Position numbers and translations under genes: made by a program
Notes under the pieces: generated by a model
Databases searched by the model: none
Told to the model about the DNA's origin: nothing
The model's input: the letters and a program-made list of their open reading frames with translations, nothing else
Origin: CAZGSG01 sp964528095
Lineage (GTDB): Bacteria; Bacteroidota; Bacteroidia; Chitinophagales; Chitinophagaceae
Assembly (NCBI GenBank): GCA_964528095.1
Contig: CAZGSG010000368.1
Span: forward strand, 1 to 5,818
Length of the DNA stretch: 5,818 nt
Reading direction: 5' to 3'
Shown: in pieces, positions 1 through 4,078 of the stretch
Layout: every line of letters begins with the position of its first letter
Numbering within the stretch: the first letter of the stretch is position 1

Positions 1-18
1 TTCAGAAAAAGTTAATGC

Positions 19-747
19 TTAATAACTAAAGCTGGGCGTTAGTTGTCCAGCCCCGAAAAACTGCTTTATGCGAGACCAAATGGTGATTGATTTTCCGTCA
101 GCCCCACTATTGGCAATACCAATGTTGGGCGTTCGCCATGTTGCCAATAGGTTGTCGTCGTTGCTAAAATACGCTTCCAATCCCTGAGGATACCAGGCGT
201 CAGCCCAATTAATGCAGTCAACACAATTAACCTCAACAGCTTCATTTGCGTAATGTACAAACTCACCCGGTATCCAGGCGAATAGAAGCCTGCTTTCCTG
301 CGTCCTTGTCATGTAAAACCAGGTATCAACGGGTGGAATGTCATATGCATCCACAAGTCCTAATGATTGAACTTCTGAAGCACCGTCAATTACAGTGCAG
401 TCAATTTGTGAAACCAGTATTCTACCAGAATATGTTTTATCAGTCTCCAGTGAACTGACAAATTGCCTTTTGTGATTAATCTGTTCTTCGTAAAGATTAT
501 CAACAATGCTTTCTCTGCCTGTCGGGTCAACTAACCATTTTGCCAGCGTACAATGATTAAGATTAGGCCCGATGTCAAATCCAAAATGTTCTGTCTCAAA
601 ACTGAATAGCTTCATGTTACCGTATACAGGGTTGTAACTTCTGAAAATCTCCGCGTTGCCCTGAACGTTATTCTTCGACTGTAAGTCGCAGTATGCTTGT
701 GTCAATTTTAAATTGTCTGTGAAAATCTGTCTGTGAATTCTTAGCAT
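19..747 (-). CDS. Hypothetical soluble protein, 242 aa, possibly immunity-like
   Basis: I do not recognise this protein. It has no signal peptide or membrane segment and is rich in Trp, Asn and aromatic residues. The C-terminal half carries an acidic, Trp-containing stretch, FAWIPGEFVHYA (about residues 156-167), then NCVDCINWADAW (about 174-185) with a CxxC pair, and a late WRTPNIG motif (about 204-210). The start at 747 is the first ATG after an in-frame stop upstream and gives the longest frame; a later ATG (residue 45) is possible. No Shine-Dalgarno sequence precedes it. It is divergent from the CbrC-family gene and separated from it by about 450 bases. A small, cytosolic, acidic protein beside other immunity-like genes could itself be an immunity protein, but this rests on context only. 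The frame is intact and looks like real coding sequence; the function is unknown. Confidence 0.75.
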   Translation of the reverse strand: MLRIHRQIFTDNLKLTQAYCDLQSKNNVQGNAEIFRSYNPVYGNMKLFSFETEHFGFDIGPNLNHCTLAKWLVDPTGRESIVDNLYEEQINHKRQFVSSLETDKTYSGRILVSQIDCTVIDGASEVQSLGLVDAYDIPPVDTWFYMTRTQESRLLFAWIPGEFVHYANEAVEVNCVDCINWADAWYPQGLEAYFSNDDNLLATWRTPNIGIANSGADGKSITIWSRIKQFFGAGQLTPSFSY

Positions 748-1204
748 AGTAACTGTCTCGGAATGGTGATGCCCAACGCTTGCATTGGCGTAAGCTTATT
801 ACGTCAATATGGCTAAATTAGTATTATTTGCGTACTTGTAATTGCAATTTTTTTATGGAAAATAATAACATTTTCATTCCTTTTGTGTCCAAGCTGGCAC
901 AAACCTGCTCAATCGGGGCAGTGCATCGTAGCGAGGTAATAGTTTTACGGATAAGTGATTTGCACACGCTTAAACGAATATTCTGTTGTTGGGAGTGTTC
1001 ATGTATTCGGTCTTTGGATGCCCAGATCTTTAATAGATAATTAAATTATAAGGTTGTGAGGAGTCGGAGACGGTTCCCACAACAACCATTGCCTTCGCTG
1101 GAAACTAATCTAGCCGATATTCAAGGATAGGAGGGAATAACTTCATTTATTTTCCTTTACTTGCGACCGTTGAATTTATTAATATTGTTGCATAATCTGT
1201 TTTA
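748..1204. other. Long intergenic region between divergent genes
   Basis: This 457-base stretch separates two divergent genes and must hold the promoters of both, but I see no convincing Bacteroidota -33/-7 pair. It contains an 8-base palindrome TAAGCTTA (791-798) nested in CGTAA/TTACG arms (789-803), and the 14-mer ctaaattagtatta (813-826), which recurs at 1802-1815. The first copy of the long direct repeat lies at 971-1087. A plus-strand frame at 855-1040 is open for 61 codons, but its 3' part lies inside the repeat and its product looks like nothing known, so I treat it as non-coding. Positions 1088-1204 are A/T-rich leader sequence for the next gene. Confidence 0.6.
971..1087 (+). repeat. 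Direct repeat copy 1, with hairpin core
   Basis: About 117 bases, matching positions 1814-1933 over their whole length with substitutions and small indels. The longest identical run is 22 bases (1049-1070 here, 1897-1918 there). Its 3' end can fold: GTTGTG (1053-1058) pairs with CACAAC (1078-1083), GGA (1060-1062) with TCC (1075-1077), and GTC (1063-1065) with GAC (1069-1071) around a GGA loop, leaving A1059 and GGT (1072-1074) unpaired. No coding gene precedes it on this strand, so it is more likely a dispersed intergenic element than a gene-specific terminator. It ends 117 bases before the CbrC-family start. Confidence 0.85.
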
Positions 1205-1789
1205 ATGAATTTTACCTACTTTAAAGGGCCTGACAGTGATATGAGCGATTTGCTGGATGCTTCCCAGCTTTGTTCAATTTGCAATCAACACAACACTCAT
1301 TGTTTTGATCTGGAATATGCAATCTGCGCAATGTTTAGCGATAAGGCAGGTAAAAGAGGATGCTACGAATGCCTGAAAAAAGGTGAGTTCGAATTCTGGC
1401 ACGACACAGAGTTTGGCTTGCTGGATGAAGATGGTCTTACAAAGGTCTACAATCACAACATCGAAAACCCGCCACCCCTTTCAGCAGATATTTTGACTGA
1501 ACTGCGCCGAACGCCACAGATCATCACCTGGCAGCAGGAGTTGTGGCTGACGCATTGTGATGATTTTATGATTTACAAGGGCACCTGGCAGCCTACAGAT
1601 TTTTATAGAAATAGTCCCACAGGTAATGGTAGAGATCTGTTTATACAAATGACGGATAAAGACCTGGCGCATTTATGGGAGGCTTCATCCGATCAAGGCC
1701 AGACCTTGCTTGAGAGCTGGTATGCCACATACTATGTATTCGAGTGCCGACATTGTGGAAAGTGGAGGGGGTATTGGGATTGCGATTAG
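1205..1789 (+). CDS. CbrC family protein (UPF0167), colicin E2 tolerance-related
   Basis: This 194-residue protein is a full-length member of the CbrC/UPF0167 family; Escherichia coli CbrC is almost the same length. Visible hallmarks are an N-terminal FTYFKGPD (family: F-x-YFPDP), the motif RRTPQIITWQQELWLTHCDD (residues 101-120; family pattern RTPGY-x-SWQQ-E-WL-x-HC-x-D), and a C-terminal CRHCGKWRGYWDCD (181-194). Cysteine pairs C23/C26, C53/C56 and C181/C184 plus C193 suggest one or two metal sites, probably zinc. No signal peptide or membrane segment is seen, so it should be cytosolic. In E. coli, cbrC belongs to the CreBC regulon and affects colicin E2 tolerance; the biochemical role is unknown. 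The start is chosen because the family N-terminus begins here rather than at Met13. The gene stands alone between two copies of a direct repeat. The family call is firm; the role here is inferred. Confidence 0.92.
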   Translation: MNFTYFKGPDSDMSDLLDASQLCSICNQHNTHCFDLEYAICAMFSDKAGKRGCYECLKKGEFEFWHDTEFGLLDEDGLTKVYNHNIENPPPLSADILTELRRTPQIITWQQELWLTHCDDFMIYKGTWQPTDFYRNSPTGNGRDLFIQMTDKDLAHLWEASSDQGQTLLESWYATYYVFECRHCGKWRGYWDCD

Positions 1790-1813
1790 GAGAATACCCA
1801 ACTAAATTAGTAT

Positions 1814-1933
1814 TAAACGTGTATACTCTTCTGTTGTTAGTAGTGTTCATGTGTTCGTTTTTTAGACATCCAAATCTTTAATAAATAATAAAATTGTAAG
1901 GTTGTGAGGAGTCGGAGAGGTTCTCAAACAACC
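1814..1933 (+). repeat. Direct repeat copy 2, with hairpin core
   Basis: About 120 bases, the diverged partner of 971-1087. It starts 24 bases after the CbrC-family stop and ends 105 bases before the next gene. The hairpin is retained in changed form: GGTTGT (1900-1905) pairs with ACAACC (1928-1933) and GAG (1906-1908) with CTC (1923-1925), with an AA bulge. Conserved arms despite substitutions in the loop and flanks suggest that the structure matters. It could act as a transcription end for the upstream gene, but there is no clear T-tract. Positions 1934-2038, between the repeat and the next gene, hold a run of eight A (1991-1998) and nothing else I can identify. Confidence 0.85.
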
Positions 1934-2038
1934 CTGGGTTTGCGGCATTATTTAAGGCATGGTACATTATGGGCAACAGGGGGGTAGCACAAAAAAAATA
2001 AGGGGTCAAGCACTAGCTCTTAAACCAAAATAATAAGG

Positions 2039-2395
2039 ATGAATATTGGAATTTCTAAATTAGCTGAACAAGTCGATGGCTCAGGGTTTTATGGAGTAAT
2101 CGAACTTGAATGCAAAACATCTACAGATGATGGACGCATTGATCTAAGCATGCATCCGGAATTTGAAAAATGGCGACCTGCGATTTTATTTGGGGCAACA
2201 TTCTTTCTAGAGCATTATTTATTCAGGAAAGGGGTATCAGTTAAAATAACAAAGATAGAAAGCCATGAAGTAGATACTTCTAGCGTAATTATTGCGTTTT
2301 TAACTTTTAACGCGATAATTGACGCTCTAAAAATTCCCTGCACTTCAAAAATCGAATTCAATCAAAAAGCAAAACAATTTATTTTCCCTAAATAG
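2039..2395 (+). CDS. Small protein resembling stand-alone EF-G domain IV
   Basis: A 118-residue cytosolic protein with no signal peptide. By eye it follows the pattern of elongation factor G domain IV (EFG_IV, ribosomal S5 domain 2-like fold). DGSGFYGVIELEC (residues 13-25) parallels the family's GGRGQYGHVVIDM. WRPAILFGATFFLEHY (45-60) parallels the EYIPAVDKGI helix region. SHEVDTSSVIIAFLTFNAII (75-94) parallels YHDVDSSELAFKLAASIAF. The order and approximate spacing of the three blocks are kept, with 33 residues here versus about 37 in EF-G between the PA and VD positions. There is no GTPase domain, so it cannot be a translation factor. Possible roles are an EF-G mimic or decoy, or simply an unrelated use of the fold. 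It starts at the first ATG and lacks a Shine-Dalgarno sequence. Next gene begins 57 bases downstream. The gene is sound; the fold call is by-eye. Confidence 0.75.
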   Translation: MNIGISKLAEQVDGSGFYGVIELECKTSTDDGRIDLSMHPEFEKWRPAILFGATFFLEHYLFRKGVSVKITKIESHEVDTSSVIIAFLTFNAIIDALKIPCTSKIEFNQKAKQFIFPK

Positions 2396-2452
2396 GGTAG
2401 TAGCGCCAATTGATGTAAAGATCAAATTACGTTAGAAACACTTTTAATACAA

Positions 2453-2831
2453 ATGTTATCTCAATCGTCGATAAAAGCGAAAGTAAATGCAGTGCATACT
2501 TTCTTATGGGAGAATATTCCAATGCCTGAGCAGAGCGAACTTATTTCAAAAGTAAAATTGCACCACAATGAAAACTGCGTAATTTACTACCGTAAAAATT
2601 TTAATTACTCCTGGATAATCTCAACTCACCGTTTAATTATTCTCGACAATATAGCAGTTTTATATATTTCATGATTTAAGAACATATCCAGCATCCGGTG
2701 CGCTAAACCTATCTTTTCATAGCATCGTCCCTTGCGACACTACTTTTGAGGTTCGGTTCGCTGCTCCAGCCTATTTGGATCAAAGGGAAAAAGTTCTTTC
2801 TTTGAGAAAGGATCATAGCATTGCCCAATAA
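2453..2831 (+). pseudogene. Frameshifted hypothetical protein gene (about 126 aa if restored)
   Basis: Two frames join into one sensible protein. The first runs from ATG 2453 to a TGA at 2672-2674 (73 residues, ending IAVLYIS). The second is open from 2655 to a TAA at 2829-2831 and reads HDLRTYPASGAL..., then FEVRFAAPAYLDQREKVLSL near the end. The switch must lie between 2655 and 2674, because the second frame has a TAG at 2652-2654. It coincides with the run tatatattt, so one extra base, or loss of one TA unit, would explain it; the restored junction would read LYIFHDLR. The product is unrecognised. SWIISTHRLIILD (about residues 53-65) resembles the strand pattern of small PH-like domains, but this is weak. 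The restored stop lies 10 bases before the next ATG, fitting an operon. A sequencing error or programmed frameshifting cannot be excluded. Confidence 0.75.
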
Positions 2832-2841
2832 TATAAACAGC

Positions 2842-3291
2842 ATGGAATTACTCACATGGATTGATAAGAAAATTACTGAAATAAACGGAACACTATTATT
2901 CAGTAAATATTTTGACACCATACTGCCGGAGGAAGGGATTGATGTTTCGTATTTGTTCAATCCTTCTGCCGGAATAGATATTATTATACGAAAAGATAAC
3001 TCTATTAAAGCAATTCATTTTTATTCGGGGAAAATTGATGGGGCTAGTCAATTCAAAGACGCGCTGCCTTTTAATATAGATTTTTCCCAAACCAGAGAGG
3101 CAGTACAAGTCATATTTGGAAAGCCGGGTCAATCCGGAGGAGGGGAAAAGAGTTTTTTATATAATAAAACAAAGTTTTCGGATAAATACTTTTTTGACAG
3201 GTACGATTTGCACCTTCAATTTTCGGAAATTGATTCGACTATTGACTTAATGACAATTTCATCCAATAATGATTCAGGGGGGATAGGCTAG
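2842..3291 (+). CDS. Hypothetical immunity-like protein, 149 aa
   Basis: A small cytosolic protein without a signal peptide or membrane segment. The body is alternating hydrophobic strands. LPFNIDFSQTREAVQVIFG (about residues 75-93) is followed by KPGQSGGGEKS (94-104), then DRYDLHLQFS (119-128) and STIDLMTIS (132-140). This layout, 'LPF...FS.TR..V...FG.P..SGGG' then a 'YDLHLQFS' strand and a final 'I-x-x-M/V-TI' strand, is one I associate with uncharacterised proteins found near polymorphic-toxin loci; I cannot name a Pfam family. I prefer the ATG at 2842 over the TTG at 2821, because the TTG would overlap the end of the restored upstream gene and add only seven unremarkable residues. It follows that broken gene by 10 bases and is probably co-transcribed. 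An immunity role is inferred from size, fold pattern and neighbours. Confidence 0.75.
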   Translation: MELLTWIDKKITEINGTLLFSKYFDTILPEEGIDVSYLFNPSAGIDIIIRKDNSIKAIHFYSGKIDGASQFKDALPFNIDFSQTREAVQVIFGKPGQSGGGEKSFLYNKTKFSDKYFFDRYDLHLQFSEIDSTIDLMTISSNNDSGGIG

Positions 3292-3299
3292 GAAATTGT

Positions 3300-3353
3300 A
3301 TGGTATCGATTACCATTTTCAAAAGTAATCCAGTCGACTATGTGCTTTTGAAA
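3300..3353. repeat. Adjacent and nested inverted repeats
   Basis: Three dyads lie within 54 bases. ATGGTA (3300-3305) and TACCAT (3311-3316) are perfect 6-base arms around a 5-base loop, followed by TTTT. TTTCAAAAG (3317-3325) and CTTTTGAAA (3345-3353) are perfect 9-base arms around a 19-base loop. The 8-base palindrome AGTCGACT (3332-3339) sits almost at the centre of that loop. The first hairpin could be a weak terminator for the gene ending at 3291; the nested pair has the look of an operator or a structured leader for the gene starting at 3414. Confidence 0.6.
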
Positions 3354-3407
3354 TGTTGCGAGTTTTCTAAAATAACAGCGGTGCTGAAGCCTGATTTTAA
3401 AATATAA
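3300..3407 (+). CDS. Possible 35-aa small ORF or gene fragment
   Basis: An ATG at 3300 opens a 35-codon frame ending at TAA 3405-3407, sitting neatly between two genes (8 bases after one, 6 before the next). The product begins MVSITIFKSNPVDYVLLKCC and ends AVLKPDFKI; it looks protein-like, with alternating hydrophobic residues and no low-complexity sequence. It may be a genuine small protein or the N-terminal remnant of a longer gene. Against it, the same bases form a set of inverted repeats (3300-3353), so the sequence may be constrained for structure instead. No family is recognised. Confidence 0.3.
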   Translation: MVSITIFKSNPVDYVLLKCCEFSKITAVLKPDFKI

Positions 3408-3413
3408 TTATGT

Positions 3414-3953
3414 ATGTCAAGGAAGAAGTTGTACAGCGGGGTAGTAATCCTGATCTTTATTGTATCATTTTTGTACTTGTTTATAAAATGTAATTCGAGT
3501 AAACCGGATGTGTTTAATTATTTACCACAACTACGGAACTATGATCTGTCTGATGTAAAATTTAGAAAGATAGAGGCCGATCCATCCTATATTACACCGT
3601 ATAATATCTTAATAGCATTCAAGTCAGCTGCACAACAGATTCGTGAGGAACTGGGGCTGAAGGAGGTTCAGGATGTTGATACTATAGCATTAAAAAGCAA
3701 AACCTTGTTGGAAGAATATGCCTTGCATTTTACCATGCATAGCATAAATGCGACCAGGTCTCAATCCATTGATGATGCAGAAAGGGGTGTTACATGGTGG
3801 AATGTAGCAGGCGCTGATAGTCATTATGCAGCTCCTTAGTTGGATAAAAATAATCAACGACAGATAGTTCGATTTGGCGAAAAAAATAATGGCAGAATTG
3901 TTTGTTGTAAAATCGGTGATACATCCTATGTGCTAATCGAATGTTGGGGGTAG
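3414..3953 (+). pseudogene. Membrane-anchored hypothetical protein gene with in-frame TAG
   Basis: The frame from ATG 3414 codes 141 residues and stops at TAG 3837-3839. The same frame then stays open for 37 codons to a TAG at 3951-3953, reading LDKNNQRQIVRFGEKN, then KIGDTSYVLIECWG, which looks like a normal beta-rich C-terminus. A single base change in the first TAG would give a 179-codon gene. The N-terminus is MSRKK followed by a hydrophobic segment (about residues 8-25), so the product is a signal-anchored protein with its body outside the cytoplasm. FIKC is a poor lipobox, making a lipoprotein unlikely. The soluble part has an alpha-helical middle (about 66-105) and a WWNVAGADSHYAAP stretch just before the stop. 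No family is recognised. It may be a recent nonsense pseudogene, or a truncated yet functional protein. The extracytoplasmic location would suit immunity to a periplasm-acting toxin, but that is speculative. Confidence 0.65.
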
Positions 3954-4078
3954 TGGAGTGTAATCTTCATGCAGGTTGTATAATTATTTCTTCATACTGA
4001 CCAATTGTCTTCATTCGATCCTTTTAATAGGTTGCCGGGTGAAAAAGAAAATTTAACTGTTTCGTATCTTCACCTGAA
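3954..4078. other. Convergent intergenic region with possible coding remnant
   Basis: This is the gap between the plus-strand run and the converging minus-strand gene. No strong terminator hairpin is seen for either. A plus-strand frame (3984-4112, stop TAA 4110-4112) reads HTDQLSSFDPFNRLPGEKEN, then LTVSYLHLNHN, which looks more protein-like than random A/T-rich sequence. It lacks an ATG start and runs 34 bases into the end of the opposing gene, so if real it is the tail of a deleted gene. Confidence 0.4.

Noticed and set aside
771..803. gcccaacg motif near the start of the minus gene as an integron attC core
   Set aside because: No matching cgttgggc arm lies within the usual 60-150 bases, the neighbouring genes differ in strand, and no integrase is seen.
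855..1040. A 61-codon plus-strand frame starting MENNNIFIPF
   Set aside because: Its last third is the intergenic repeat, its product resembles nothing known, and the equivalent part of the second repeat copy does not support a conserved protein.
1169..1199. Possible promoter (gttg, then taatctg about 20 bases later) ahead of the CbrC-family gene
   Set aside because: It matches the Bacteroidota TTTG / TAnnTTTG consensus too poorly to call in A/T-rich sequence.
2709..3132. Minus-strand frames of about 80 codons opposite the frameshifted and immunity-like genes
   Set aside because: The plus strand holds two well-supported coding frames here; the minus frames are their shadows.
3465..3500. Lipoprotein signal (FIKC) in the membrane-anchored protein
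   Set aside because: Lys before the Cys and the long hydrophobic segment do not fit a lipobox; a signal anchor is more likely.
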